From Burkholderiaceae bacterium (lineage in GTDB: Bacteria > Pseudomonadota > Gammaproteobacteria > Burkholderiales > Burkholderiaceae_D): a stretch of 64,000 nucleotides of DNA. Numbering within the stretch: the first letter of the stretch is position 1; every line of letters starts with the position of its first letter. This document shows positions 54,854 to 64,000 of the stretch, one piece after another. The notes under the pieces are model-generated. The model made no database searches. It was given only the letters and a program-made list of their open reading frames with translations, and was not told the origin of the DNA. The stretch lies in the NCBI GenBank assembly GCA_018261755.1, contig JAGTRJ010000005.1:29615-93614 (forward strand). Reading direction: 5' to 3'. The translations under genes were made by a program, and so were the position numbers.

Positions 54854-55498
54854 TCAGCCACGCCCCTTGAGCAACACCACCAGCGCGCCGGAACCGCCAT
54901 CGGCCGCCTTCGCCTGGCAAAAGGCAATCACCTCATCCTTTTGCACCAGCCATTTGTGTACCATCTTTTTCAGCACCGGTTCCTTGTTGACCGAACCCAG
55001 CCCCTTGCCATGGATGATACGCACGCAGCGCAAGCCGCGCTTGGTCACTTCTCGCAGGAAATCCGCCAGCGCATCGCGCGCTTCGTCGCGCCGCATGCCA
55101 TGCAGATCGAATTCATCCTGGATCACCCAGTGCCCCTTGCGCAGCTTGCGCACCACATCCGGACCAATGCCATCACGCCGGTAGCTCAGTGTTTCATCGA
55201 CCTCAAGTAACGTGGTCACATCGAATTCGTCCGACATCGCCGCGCGCAACACTTCGCGTTCGTCCGCGTGGCGCTGGTGCGGGATCGGCGATGGCGGCGA
55301 AACCGCAACATCCACCCGGTTCTGCTGCGCCAGCGGCGTCACGTCGCCAACCGCGCGCCGGAAAATATCGGCCTCGCGCTGAGTCTCGCGTTGCTGGCGC
55401 GCGCGCTCCCGTTCGGCCGCCTCCTGCGCCTCCTTCTGCTTTTTCAGCGCCTTGCCCAGATGCTTGAGCTCGGCCAGATCCTTGAACGATTCCGACAT
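54854..55498 (-). CDS. Smr-domain protein (putative nucleic-acid nuclease)
   Basis: The 214-residue protein has a charged N-terminal coiled region (KALKKQKEAQEAAERERARQQRETQREADIF, about residues 20-50) and a C-terminal Smr domain with FDLHGMRRDEARDALADFL and RIIHGKGLGS. Single Smr domains such as YdaL/SmrB cut DNA or RNA; SmrB-type proteins act on stalled ribosomes. ATG 55498 fits the family; the longer frame upstream does not. It follows trxB by 13 bases. Confidence 0.85.
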   Translation of the reverse strand: MSESFKDLAELKHLGKALKKQKEAQEAAERERARQQRETQREADIFRRAVGDVTPLAQQNRVDVAVSPPSPIPHQRHADEREVLRAAMSDEFDVTTLLEVDETLSYRRDGIGPDVVRKLRKGHWVIQDEFDLHGMRRDEARDALADFLREVTKRGLRCVRIIHGKGLGSVNKEPVLKKMVHKWLVQKDEVIAFCQAKAADGGSGALVVLLKGRG

Positions 55499-55511
55499 CG
55501 ACACCCCCCGG

Positions 55512-56627
<1,116 letters not shown>

Positions 56628-56629
56628 TC

Positions 56630-58960
56630 ATGAGCCGAACCAGCAGAGCCTATACCCGTAACACTGACTCGCAAAATGAACCGCAGATGCTGACGCGGTT
56701 TCAGCGGTTGCTATCGGAAGCCTGGCTGCTGGCACTTGCCACCCTGACCCTGTTTGTCGTGCTGGTGCTGCTGACCTACCACCGCGCCGATCCGGGCTGG
56801 TCGCATGCCAGCATGGTGCCGCGCATTGCCAACTGGGGCGGCCGTTTCGGCGCGCTGCTGTCAGATCTGATGCTGTACGTGTTCGGCCTTTCCGCCTGGT
56901 GGTGGTGCATCCTGCTGCTGCACCGGCTGTGGCGCAGCTGGCGCCGGCTGGCGCGGCAGCTTGCATTGCAACCAGAACCAGAACCTTCGCACAGCTTTGA
57001 AAAGCCGGTGCGCGTGCTGGGTTTCCTGTTGTTGATCATCGGCAGCACCGGCATCGAATTCCTGCGGATGCATACGCTGAAAGCGCAGTTGCCGCGCGCA
57101 CCCGGCGGCATTGTGGGCGAAATGATTGGCACGCCACTGTATGGCGCGCTGGGCTTCAATGGCGCCACGCTGCTGCTGCTGCTGCTGTTCGCGCTCGGTT
57201 TCAGCCTGTATTTCCACCTTTCCTGGCTGCAGGTGGCGGAGAAGATCGGCGGCGTGATTGAAGGTGCGGTCGTCTGGTGCCGCAATCTGCAGGCGGCGAA
57301 AGAAGATCGCCGGCTCGGCCAGGCCGCCACCATCAAGCGCGAGGATGCGGTGGTGCAGGAACGTGCACGCATCGTCGAAGCGCCGCCTATCCGCATCGAA
57401 CCGCAAGTCACCATCGTGCCGCGCTCGGAACGGGCGGAAAAGGAAAAACAGGTTGCATTGTTCACCGAATTGCCGGATTCCCATTTGCCGCCGCTGTCGC
57501 TGCTCGACCCGCCGGCGCCAGCGCAGGAAACGGTCAGCGTCGAAACGCTGGAATTCACCAGCCGCCTGATCGAAAAGAAACTATCGGATTTCGGCGTATC
57601 GACCAAGGTGATTGCCGCCTATCCGGGGCCGGTGGTCACGCGTTACGAAATCGAACCGGCCACAGGCGTCAAGGGCAGTACCATCGTCGGGCTGGAACGC
57701 GATCTGGCGCGTTCGCTGTCGCTGACCTCGATTCGCGTCATTGAAACGATTCCGGGCAAGAATTACATGGGGCTGGAATTGCCGAATCCGAAACGGCAAA
57801 TCGTCCGCCTGACCGAAATCCTCGGCTCGAAAGTCTATAACGACAGCGCCTCGACGCTGACGATCGCAATCGGACGCGACATTGCCGGCAATCCGGTGGT
57901 GGCCGATCTGGCGCGGATGCCGCATCTGCTGGTCGCCGGCACCACCGGTTCCGGCAAGTCGGTCGCGATCAATGCCACCATCCTGTCGCTGCTGTACAAG
58001 GCCGACCCGCAGCAGGTGCGGCTGATCCTGATCGACCCGAAAATGCTGGAAATGTCGACTTACGAAGGCATTCCGCATCTGCTGGCGCCGGTGGTGACCG
58101 ACATGCGTCAAGCCGGCCATGCGCTGAACTGGGCCGTGAACGAGATGGAACGGCGCTACAAGCTGATGTCGCACGTTGGCGTGCGCAATCTGGCGGGCTA
58201 CAACAACCGCATCGCCGAAGCGGCCAAGCGCGAAGAGCATGTGCCGAACCCGTTCTCGCTCACGCCGGATGCGCCGGAACCGCTGGAAAAGCTGCCTTCG
58301 ATCGTGATCGTGATCGACGAACTGGCTGACCTGATGATGGTGGTCGGCAAGAAGGTCGAGGAACTGATTGCACGCATTGCGCAAAAGGCGCGCGCCGCCG
58401 GCATCCACCTGATTCTGGCCACGCAGCGACCGTCGGTCGATGTGATTACCGGCCTGATCAAGGCCAACATCCCGACCCGCATCGCGTTCCAGGTCAGCAG
58501 CAAGATCGATTCGCGCACCATCCTCGATCAGGGCGGCGCGGAAACGCTGCTCGGCCTGGGCGACATGCTGTACCTGCCGCCGGGCACCGGCCTGCCGATC
58601 CGTGTGCATGGCGCGTTCGTGTCGGACGATGAAGTGCATCGCGTCGTCAGCCACCTGAAGGAAAGCGGCGAGCCGGATTATGTCGAAGGCATCCTTGAAG
58701 GAGGCACGCTGGAAGCCGGCGCCGATGGCTTGCCGGGCATGAACGGCAGCGGCGGCGAGGCGGACCCGATGTACGATCAGGCAGTGGCGATCGTGCTGAA
58801 AAACCGGCGTGCCTCGATTTCGCTGGTGCAGCGCCATCTGCGCATCGGCTACAACCGCGCCGCCCGTCTGCTGGAACAGATGGAACAAAGCGGCCTTGTT
58901 TCGGCGATGCAATCGAACGGCAACCGCGATATTCTGGTGCCCAACTCCAACGTGGAATAA
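56630..58960 (+). CDS. ftsK: DNA translocase FtsK
   Basis: FtsK is anchored at the septum and pumps DNA so the chromosome termini are cleared and dimers resolved. The 776-residue protein has about four N-terminal membrane helices (residues 25-185), a short linker, the motor domain with Walker [16 protein letters not shown] (near residue 445) and Walker [60 protein letters not shown], and a C-terminal gamma winged helix ([41 protein letters not shown]). The linker is short compared with E. coli. lolA begins two bases after its stop. Confidence 0.97.
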   Translation: MSRTSRAYTRNTDSQNEPQMLTRFQRLLSEAWLLALATLTLFVVLVLLTYHRADPGWSHASMVPRIANWGGRFGALLSDLMLYVFGLSAWWWCILLLHRLWRSWRRLARQLALQPEPEPSHSFEKPVRVLGFLLLIIGSTGIEFLRMHTLKAQLPRAPGGIVGEMIGTPLYGALGFNGATLLLLLLFALGFSLYFHLSWLQVAEKIGGVIEGAVVWCRNLQAAKEDRRLGQAATIKREDAVVQERARIVEAPPIRIEPQVTIVPRSERAEKEKQVALFTELPDSHLPPLSLLDPPAPAQETVSVETLEFTSRLIEKKLSDFGVSTKVIAAYPGPVVTRYEIEPATGVKGSTIVGLERDLARSLSLTSIRVIETIPGKNYMGLELPNPKRQIVRLTEILGSKVYNDSASTLTIAIGRDIAGNPVVADLARMPHLLVAGTTGSGKSVAINATILSLLYKADPQQVRLILIDPKMLEMSTYEGIPHLLAPVVTDMRQAGHALNWAVNEMERRYKLMSHVGVRNLAGYNNRIAEAAKREEHVPNPFSLTPDAPEPLEKLPSIVIVIDELADLMMVVGKKVEELIARIAQKARAAGIHLILATQRPSVDVITGLIKANIPTRIAFQVSSKIDSRTILDQGGAETLLGLGDMLYLPPGTGLPIRVHGAFVSDDEVHRVVSHLKESGEPDYVEGILEGGTLEAGADGLPGMNGSGGEADPMYDQAVAIVLKNRRASISLVQRHLRIGYNRAARLLEQMEQSGLVSAMQSNGNRDILVPNSNVE

Positions 58961-58962
58961 AA

Positions 58963-59607
58963 ATGCTTAACCGCCTCGGCGCCCGTTGCGCCCTTTTCGC
59001 TGCCGTCACTCTGTCTGCCCTGCTGCCTGCGCTGGCGCAGGCTGGCGCGGTCGAACAGTTCAAAACCTTCATCGCCTCCACCCGTTCGGCCAAAGGCGAA
59101 TTCAGCCAGCATCTGGTGAAAATGACCGATGGCAAGGCCAGCATTGCCAAACGCTCCAGCGGCAGCTTCGCCTTTTCCCGCCCGGGCAAATTCATCTGGA
59201 CCTACCACAAGCCATATGAACAGGTGATTCAGGCCGATGGCAAGGATGTGTTCATCTACGACAAGGATCTGAACCAGGTCACGGTCCGGAAGCTCGGCCA
59301 TGCGCTCGGCTCCAGCCCGGCGGCGATCCTGTTCGGCAGCAACCGGGTCGAACAGAATTTCACGCTGAAGGAAGCCGGCACGAAACAGGGCATCGAATGG
59401 CTGGAAGCGGTGCCGAAAGCGAAGGACTCCACCTTCCGCCAGATCGGTATCGGCATGAAAAACGGCGTGCCGGTGGCGATGGAACTGCACGATTCGTTCG
59501 GCCAGGTATCGGCGCTGACGTTCCACAAATTCGACCGCAACCCGCCCGTATCTGCCAGCCAGTTCAAGTTCGTCATGCCGAAAGGCGCTGACGTCTACCG
59601 ACAGTAA
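58963..59607 (+). CDS. lolA: Outer-membrane lipoprotein carrier LolA
   Basis: LolA ferries lipoproteins from LolCDE through the periplasm to LolB. The 214-residue protein has a signal peptide (ending ALAQAGA), then VEQFKTFIASTRSAKGEFSQHLVK, SSGSFAFSRPGKFIWTYHKPYEQVIQADGKDVFIYDKDLNQVTVRKL and GQVSALTFHKFDRNPPVSASQFKFVMPKGADV, a typical LolA. It lies in an operon with ftsK, as in many betaproteobacteria; the usual next gene, rarA, is missing and a GGDEF-family gene follows instead. Confidence 0.96.
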   Translation: MLNRLGARCALFAAVTLSALLPALAQAGAVEQFKTFIASTRSAKGEFSQHLVKMTDGKASIAKRSSGSFAFSRPGKFIWTYHKPYEQVIQADGKDVFIYDKDLNQVTVRKLGHALGSSPAAILFGSNRVEQNFTLKEAGTKQGIEWLEAVPKAKDSTFRQIGIGMKNGVPVAMELHDSFGQVSALTFHKFDRNPPVSASQFKFVMPKGADVYRQ

Positions 59608-59627
59608 CGCCCATTCCGGAGGCACGA

Positions 59628-60770
59628 ATGACCCAGACAACTGAACTGCCTCCGCCATCCGCTCCCGACCTGCCGGCGCACAACCTGTCGCGCCACGTCA
59701 TCAGCTCGCTGGTGCCGGTGGCAGCGTTGCTGGTCGCGCTGGCGCTGCTGCCGTTCTGGTCCGGCGGCGGCGTCATCCGCTGGCTCGGCATCGTGCTGGC
59801 AGGCGCCGCCTTGCTGCTGTTCTATCTGGCCGCGATGCGTATCGTCGCCGCTGCGGCGCAACGCATCCGGCAAGGCGCCGACCAACTGGCCGAGCGCGAA
59901 CAGGATCTGGAGCGGCTACTGTCGGCCTGCCCGGCCGCGATGCTGCTGCTCGATGCCCAAACGCTCACCGTCGTGCGCGCAAACCGCAAGATGCTCGAAC
60001 TGACCAGCCGCGCGTCAGGCGAATTGGCCGGCATCGCGCTGGAGAGTCTGCTCGCGCCCGGTTCCGGCGCGAACCACGATTTCATCGACAAACTGCGCAG
60101 CGCACGAACGTTGAACGAATTCGAAATCGCACTGCTCGACCGGCAAAATGACGTGGTCGAATCGCTGGTATCGACCAGCGCGCTGCGCTTTTGCGGGCGC
60201 GATGCGCTGCTGCTTGGCTTCACCGACATCAACGAACTGCGACAGGCGCAGCACAGCCACGAATACTATGCCAGCTACGACGAACTGACCGGCCTGACCA
60301 ACCGCCGCACCGGGCTGATGTTTCTGGAAAAGGCAATGGCGCGCGCCTGGCGCGAAAGCAGCCCGCTGACGGTGATTCACGCCGATCTCGACGGCCTGAA
60401 GCAAACGAATGATATTTACGGCCATGCGGCAGGCGACCGGCTGATCCGCGCCGCCGCCAACATCATGACCGGCCTGATCCGCAGCTCCGACTTCGCTGTG
60501 CGCCTCGGCGGCAATGAATTCCTGATGATCCTGCCTAACTGCGCGCCGGAAAATGCAACGCGGATTGCCGCCAACCTAGAACACCTGCTGGCTGCGCTCA
60601 AGGCCGACGACGATCGCCACCACCTGCTATATGCCATCAGTTGCGGCATCGCCGGCTATGCGTCCGACACCCACGCCACGGCCGACGAACTGATTGCAGC
60701 CGCCACGGCAGCACACGCGCAGGCGGACGAAACGGTGGCTGCAAGCGCAGAAATTTCGCTTCCCGCCTGA
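59628..60770 (+). CDS. Membrane-anchored PAS-like/GGDEF-family protein with GGNEF signature
   Basis: The 380-residue protein has two membrane helices (about 28-48 and 50-70), a short coiled segment, a PAS-like domain (LLSACPAAMLLLDAQTLTVVRANRKML) and a GGDEF-fold domain (YASYDELTGLTNRRTGLMFLEKAM, DLDGLKQTNDIYGHAAGDRLIRAAA, RLGGNEFLMIL). The signature is GGNEF: the third residue, a metal-binding Asp or Glu in active cyclases, is Asn, so activity is doubtful. It starts 20 bases after lolA and probably shares the transcript. A full repeat copy begins eight bases after its stop. Confidence 0.85.
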   Translation: MTQTTELPPPSAPDLPAHNLSRHVISSLVPVAALLVALALLPFWSGGGVIRWLGIVLAGAALLLFYLAAMRIVAAAAQRIRQGADQLAEREQDLERLLSACPAAMLLLDAQTLTVVRANRKMLELTSRASGELAGIALESLLAPGSGANHDFIDKLRSARTLNEFEIALLDRQNDVVESLVSTSALRFCGRDALLLGFTDINELRQAQHSHEYYASYDELTGLTNRRTGLMFLEKAMARAWRESSPLTVIHADLDGLKQTNDIYGHAAGDRLIRAAANIMTGLIRSSDFAVRLGGNEFLMILPNCAPENATRIAANLEHLLAALKADDDRHHLLYAISCGIAGYASDTHATADELIAAATAAHAQADETVAASAEISLPA

Positions 60771-60778
60771 TGTTTATT

Positions 60779-60896
60779 GGGGGTATATAGCAAAAATACG
60801 GCGCTAGGCCAAACTTTTGCTGGCTGTTTTAAAATACTGGCAGGAGTATATTTTTCGGCCTTATTGACCGAAAAGCCAGTTTCAGTCAGTTATTTG
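60779..60896 (+). repeat. Dispersed repeat, full-length copy A
   Basis: Starts GGGGTATATAGCAAAAATACG, then GGCCAAACTTTTGCTGGC, the core AAATACTGGCAGGAGTATAT followed by T's, CGGCCTTATTGACCG and the right end TTTCAGTCAGTTATTT. The core forms an A/T-rich stem and the right part a second weaker one (ACTGG...CAGT-like). Its start is eight bases after a stop codon in the same orientation. It aligns over its whole length with copies B and C. Confidence 0.88.
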
Positions 60897-61075
60897 GGCG
60901 CTCCGACGGCTATGCCGCCCTACGCAGACAACCAAACCGCTGCTTGCGCCACTGTTGCCGCTGGCATCGAAAAGGCGAATAGAATCCACACCATTCACCC
61001 AATGCAAGCCTTGCGCCAACGTCATCCTGCCACCCGTTAACCAGCCGCGACCCACCAGCCATCCCCCAACCAGAC

Positions 61076-61486
61076 ATGAACGAACAACAGCTTTCCGATG
61101 CCAATCAGATCCGCGCCGCCCGTGCAGCGCAAACCGCCGCCATTGCCAGCGGCGATTTCGAAGCGGTTCCCGCTTTCTGGACCAAAGACATTACCGTGCG
61201 CAGGGCTCTGGGTCAGGCGGTCAATGGGATGGAACAGGCGCTGGCGGCATTGAAGCCGGATGGCGATGCTTCACTGGTCTATCAGCGCGAAGCGGTATCG
61301 GTCGAAGTCAGCTCGCACTGGCCGCTCGCTTTCGAGCAGGGACGCTGGTCCGGCCATCCAGGCAATGCGCAGACGGCGCCAGTCATCGGCGGGCGCTATG
61401 CAGCGCAGTGGGTGAAACAGGATGGGCGCTGGCTGATCCGGTCTGAAATTTTTGTCGCGCTGACCTGCGCCAGCGGTCAGGATTGA
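61076..61486 (+). CDS. NTF2-like (DUF4440/SnoaL-type) small protein
   Basis: The 136-residue protein has the pattern of the NTF2-like fold: ARAAQTAAIASGDFEAVPAFWTKDITVRRALGQAVNGMEQALAAL near the start and GGRYAAQWVKQDGRWLIRSEIFVAL at the end. Such proteins are binding proteins or small enzymes for diverse ligands. No signal peptide, so cytoplasmic. It stands alone. Function unknown. Confidence 0.78.
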   Translation: MNEQQLSDANQIRAARAAQTAAIASGDFEAVPAFWTKDITVRRALGQAVNGMEQALAALKPDGDASLVYQREAVSVEVSSHWPLAFEQGRWSGHPGNAQTAPVIGGRYAAQWVKQDGRWLIRSEIFVALTCASGQD

Positions 61487-61869
61487 CTGTGCCAGCGAAC
61501 GAACCCGCGCAAACAATCGCGCAATGCCGCATTAACGCCAAACCAGATACCCGGCCGACATTGTCGAAAATCATCGACAGTCAAACTTCGACACAAAATG
61601 ACGACGTTTGGATTGATTCCCGGATGCAAGTGACGATGAGGAAGAAAATCTCGACACCTCTGTAAGTCATTGAAACAAAACAACAAAACAGCAAACAAAG
61701 CCGCCGCGCCATTTGCCGGCATCACATGGCACGGGATATGCGTATATCAAAGCGTCCGCAATGCCGCCATCCAAAGCATCCTGACAAGCTGTTTGATGAT
61801 GGCACTGTGACAAGTATATTTTGTCTGTTTGTTTTTTTGTCGGCGTGCGTTGAACGCACCATTACTGCT
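61487..61869. other. 383-base region without a convincing gene
   Basis: The bases are A/T-richer than the neighbourhood and stop codons are frequent in all frames. One open frame runs through 61726 into the small membrane protein below, but its first 48 codons look non-coding. Nothing else was recognised. Confidence 0.4.
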
Positions 61870-62073
61870 ATGTTACCTATCATTCCGCTCCTGATCGGCG
61901 CCATTCCGGTGCTAACTTTTGCCAGCTTCTGCGGCATTGCGATTTATTACCTGATTTCCGAGAAGAAGCACAAGCAACAGCTTGGAAAGTACTACAACCA
62001 TCCCGACCACGACAGGCCGCTGTACAACATGGGGCACTGTGACCGTTATTCGGCTGGAACCTTTTCCTGGTAA
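61870..62073 (+). CDS. Small one-helix membrane protein
   Basis: From the ATG at 61870 the frame encodes 67 residues: a single membrane helix (LPIIPLLIGAIPVLTFASFCGIAIYYLI) and a charged, His/Tyr-rich tail (SEKKHKQQLGKYYNHPDHDRPLYN...). The helix plus charged tail looks like a real small membrane protein, but codon use is unlike the neighbours and no clear ribosome-binding site precedes it. No family was recognised. Confidence 0.45.
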   Translation: MLPIIPLLIGAIPVLTFASFCGIAIYYLISEKKHKQQLGKYYNHPDHDRPLYNMGHCDRYSAGTFSW

Positions 62074-62113
62074 TCTCTCGCAAAGGTGCTACGGAGCATC
62101 ATCCCCTGAAACA

Positions 62114-62133
62114 CCCCCCCCCTCCCGGGGGGG
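62114..62133. repeat. Homopolymer tract (C9-T-C3-G7)
   Basis: Nine C's, one T, three C's and seven G's follow each other. The C and G runs are complementary and can fold, and such runs are prone to slippage in replication and to assembly error. Confidence 0.8.
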
Positions 62134-62175
62134 CTGCATCCGCTGTAATCTATTCGTTCTATTGGTTCGGCTGGC

Positions 62176-62222
62176 GTTTTCAAGGCCGATCAAAAATGCC
62201 GGATGGAGTATGTTCCGGCGCG
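62176..62222 (+). repeat. Weak degenerate copy of the dispersed repeat (copy I)
   Basis: GGCGTTTTCAAGGCC, then AAAAATGCCGGATGGAGTATGTTCCGGC. The GGAGTAT element and flanking GGC match the family, but the left half of the core is eroded. It could instead be chance. Confidence 0.3.
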
Positions 62223-62285
62223 GTTTGGCACCATCCAGATTCGAATTTCTCTCTGCGGCTATTCTGCCGCAACTTTGATGGCAAA

Positions 62286-63602
62286 TCAGCCCTGAGGCGC
62301 GCTGCCGTTTGAGTCCGGGCGTTCGTCCAGCACGCGCACCACGCGCTGCGGATACGGCACTTCTACCTGGCGTTGCTGCAATACCTTCCACACGGCGCGG
62401 TTCACGTCCGACAGCACCTTGCTGGTACCGTTTTCCGGATCGTCAATCCAGAAACCGACGCGCAAATCCAGCCCGTCCGCGCCAAACTTGACCAGCATCG
62501 CCGCCGGCGACCGTTCCTTCGATACGCGCGGCACCGCCGCCGCCGCCTGTTCCAGCACTGGCAGCAGCGCCTCGATATCGGTGTCGTAACCGACGCTGAC
62601 ATCGGTCGAAACCCAGATGTGCCGATCAGAATACGAATGGTTTTGCACCGCGCCCGAAACCAGCATTTCATTCGGGATGATCGATTCGATGCCGTCCAGC
62701 CCGCGCAGCACGGTAAAGCGGGTATCGATCTTCGTTACCCGGCCGTAAAATTTATCCACCGCGATCATGTCGCCGATCGCCAGACTGCGGTCGAACAGGA
62801 TGATGAAGCCGGATACATAATTGCTGGCAATCTTTTGCAGGCCAAAGCCAAGGCCGACGCCCAGCGCGCCACCGAACACCGACAGCACGGTCAAATCAAT
62901 GCCGACCATCGACAGGCTGACCAGCACCGCCACCAGCATCAACAACGCGCGCAACAGCCGCGACAGCACGACGCGGAACGACAGATGCACTTCCTCGATG
63001 CGCATCAACCGCTGTTCAATCACCGCCGCGCCCCACAGTGCCAGCAGCAACGTGATGACAACCGAAATGCCGGCCTGCATCATCGACAGGATCGAAATTT
63101 TCTTTGCGCCGATGGTGAACACGATGTCGTCCAGACCGTGCATCATTTCATTCCACAGCCCGGTAATATGCAGCGCAAACCAGCACCACAGCAATCCCGC
63201 CAGCACCCGTTCGAGGAATTCCAGCCGGCTGCCAATCCAGCCGATACTGGTGATCAGCGGCTGCATCACCAGCAGCACGAAACGCAACAGGCTAAGCGCC
63301 AGCAGGAACGACAGCGATGCGCGCAGCACGTTCACGCTGTGCCACTGCATCAGCACCTGCTTCGCCACCGCCACCAAGATCAGCGAGAACAGCGCGGTCA
63401 GGAAATACACGAAACTGCGCGTGCCGAGGCGCACGCCCTGCGCGATCGCGTCCGCCGACGACAGCTTGCGCTGCACCAGCTTCGCCAGATGCCAGCCGGC
63501 AACGATGGAAATGAGCAGCGCGCCAATCTGCCACACAACCCCCGGTTCGCTCAAATCGCGCCAGACATCGAGCAGCATGCCTGACAACAACGTGACTTTC
63601 AT
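62286..63602 (-). CDS. MscS-family mechanosensitive channel (large form)
   Basis: The 438-residue protein has about six membrane segments in the N-terminal part and the MscS core at the C-terminal end: LSVFGGALGVGLGFGLQKIASNYVSGFIILFDRSLAIGDMIAVDKFYGRVTKIDTRFTVLRGLDGIESIIPNEML. The pore helix glycine/alanine pattern is intact. It should open on membrane tension and release solutes under osmotic downshock. Its ATG shares one base with the stop codon of the upstream rsmB-type gene (TAATG), so the two are coupled. Confidence 0.9.
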   Translation of the reverse strand: MKVTLLSGMLLDVWRDLSEPGVVWQIGALLISIVAGWHLAKLVQRKLSSADAIAQGVRLGTRSFVYFLTALFSLILVAVAKQVLMQWHSVNVLRASLSFLLALSLLRFVLLVMQPLITSIGWIGSRLEFLERVLAGLLWCWFALHITGLWNEMMHGLDDIVFTIGAKKISILSMMQAGISVVITLLLALWGAAVIEQRLMRIEEVHLSFRVVLSRLLRALLMLVAVLVSLSMVGIDLTVLSVFGGALGVGLGFGLQKIASNYVSGFIILFDRSLAIGDMIAVDKFYGRVTKIDTRFTVLRGLDGIESIIPNEMLVSGAVQNHSYSDRHIWVSTDVSVGYDTDIEALLPVLEQAAAAVPRVSKERSPAAMLVKFGADGLDLRVGFWIDDPENGTSKVLSDVNRAVWKVLQQRQVEVPYPQRVVRVLDERPDSNGSAPQG

Positions 63603-64000
63603 TAAGCGCTTTCCTCGCCAGACGGAACGGCATTCGCCTTCTCATTCGCCTTCTTTTTGGCTGCCGCCTTGCGCTCGAACACCGCGGCAAAGAAGCCGTC
63701 GGTCTGGTGCCGGTGCGGCAGCAGCGCCAGATAATCATTCATTTTCAGCGGAATCTTTTGTTCAGCCAGTACGCCCTTCATCGGCACCAGCGCAAAATCC
63801 GGGTGCGATGCGAGGAATTGCGCCGCCACGTCCTCGTTTTCATCGTGCAGCAGGCTGCAGGTTGCATACACCAGGCGTCCGCCCGCCTTCACCAGCCGCG
63901 CAGCCGAATTCAGGATCGCGATCTGCTTTTGCTGCATCTCGGCCACCGTTTCCGGCGTCTGCCGCCATTTGATGTCCGGATTGCGGCGCAGCGTGCCCAG
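63602..64000 (-). CDS. rsmB: 16S rRNA (cytosine-967-C5)-methyltransferase-like protein, C-terminal part (5' end outside window)
   Basis: The frame enters from the window edge. Visible are LGTLRRNPDIKWRQTPETVAEMQQKQIAIL, LVKAGGRLVYATCSLLHDENE with the catalytic cysteine of the TCS motif (Cys in YATCS), and a Lys/Ala-rich tail after the last strand (KAAAKKKANEKANAVPSGEESA). This matches the C-terminal methyltransferase part of RsmB or a related NOP2/Sun-family rRNA cytosine methyltransferase. Whether the NusB-like domain of RsmB is present cannot be seen. Confidence 0.85.
   Translation of the reverse strand: MGTLRRNPDIKWRQTPETVAEMQQKQIAILNSAARLVKAGGRLVYATCSLLHDENEDVAAQFLASHPDFALVPMKGVLAEQKIPLKMNDYLALLPHRHQTDGFFAAVFERKAAAKKKANEKANAVPSGEESA

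Noticed and set aside
57581..58912. 443-codon frame antisense to ftsK
   Set aside because: Shadow of the FtsK motor domain; no start signal and no family.
62373..63584. 403-codon frame antisense to the MscS-type gene
   Set aside because: His/Gln/Arg-rich shadow composition; the channel gene has clear MscS motifs on the other strand.

Overview
The window reads as chromosome of a betaproteobacterium. Its gene neighbourhoods are ones familiar from Burkholderiales: fdxA - ferredoxin-NADP reductase - rnfB - nth - DUF1841; trxB divergent from ftsK-lolA; nadE-glnB; thrC-moeA-moaD-moaE-clpB; minCDE; and a Gram-negative porin. Family-level placement (perhaps Oxalobacteraceae) is a guess from protein look and gene order, not a computed result. 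Most of the DNA is ordinary, densely packed core genome with uniform codon use. No tRNA, rRNA, CRISPR array, prophage or intact insertion sequence was seen.

Layout. 1-6640: the C-terminal end of a NorR-type sigma-54 activator, a sirtuin, a CinA-like protein, an FKBP isomerase, then an electron-transfer and DNA-repair block (7Fe ferredoxin, flavin reductase, RnfB-like protein, endonuclease III). 6700-13400: two TauE/SafE-type permeases, an unusual two-half histidine-phosphatase-like lipoprotein, and a malate module (2-hydroxycarboxylate carrier plus malic enzyme). 13400-19600: rluB and scpB, divergent from an MgtA-type P-type ATPase, then a degraded stretch and a small secreted protein. 19880-25450: an iron-uptake operon with a strong sigma-70 promoter overlapped by a Fur box, encoding a TonB receptor, a periplasmic esterase, two small membrane proteins and a PepSY membrane protein. 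25600-34300 (minus strand): CorA, a GAF protein with a degenerate GGDEF domain, small proteins, a quinone reductase, minCDE and a large CACHE-PAS-PAS-GGDEF-EAL protein. 34700-43000: small envelope proteins, MarC, a MarR regulator divergent from an aminotransferase with twin operators, a nitroreductase, a thiamine-binding-type protein, a SET-domain protein and a chemoreceptor. 43100-52200 (mostly minus): clpB with a heat-shock promoter, a porin, crcB, the molybdopterin genes moaE, moaD and moeA, and thrC. 52300-64000: nadE-glnB, a SEL1-like lipoprotein, an Smr protein, trxB, ftsK-lolA, a third GGDEF-family protein (GGNEF), an NTF2-like protein, an MscS-type channel and the end of an rsmB-type gene.

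The least explained signal is a dispersed repeat family. At least nine intergenic copies share an A/T-rich palindromic core (AATACT...GGAGTAT followed by T's). The best three copies, near 36.5, 41.1 and 60.8 kb, are about 118 bp long and have a left GGGGTATATAG end and a right hairpin ending in CAGTCAGT. Of the six longer copies, five lie downstream of a gene in the same orientation, two of them within ten bases of its stop codon. Other points of interest are the phosphatase-like lipoprotein whose two halves keep complementary parts of the active-site signature, a eukaryote-like SET plus post-SET protein, two GGDEF proteins with altered signature residues, twin MarR operators, and a cysteine-rich loop at the end of a porin.
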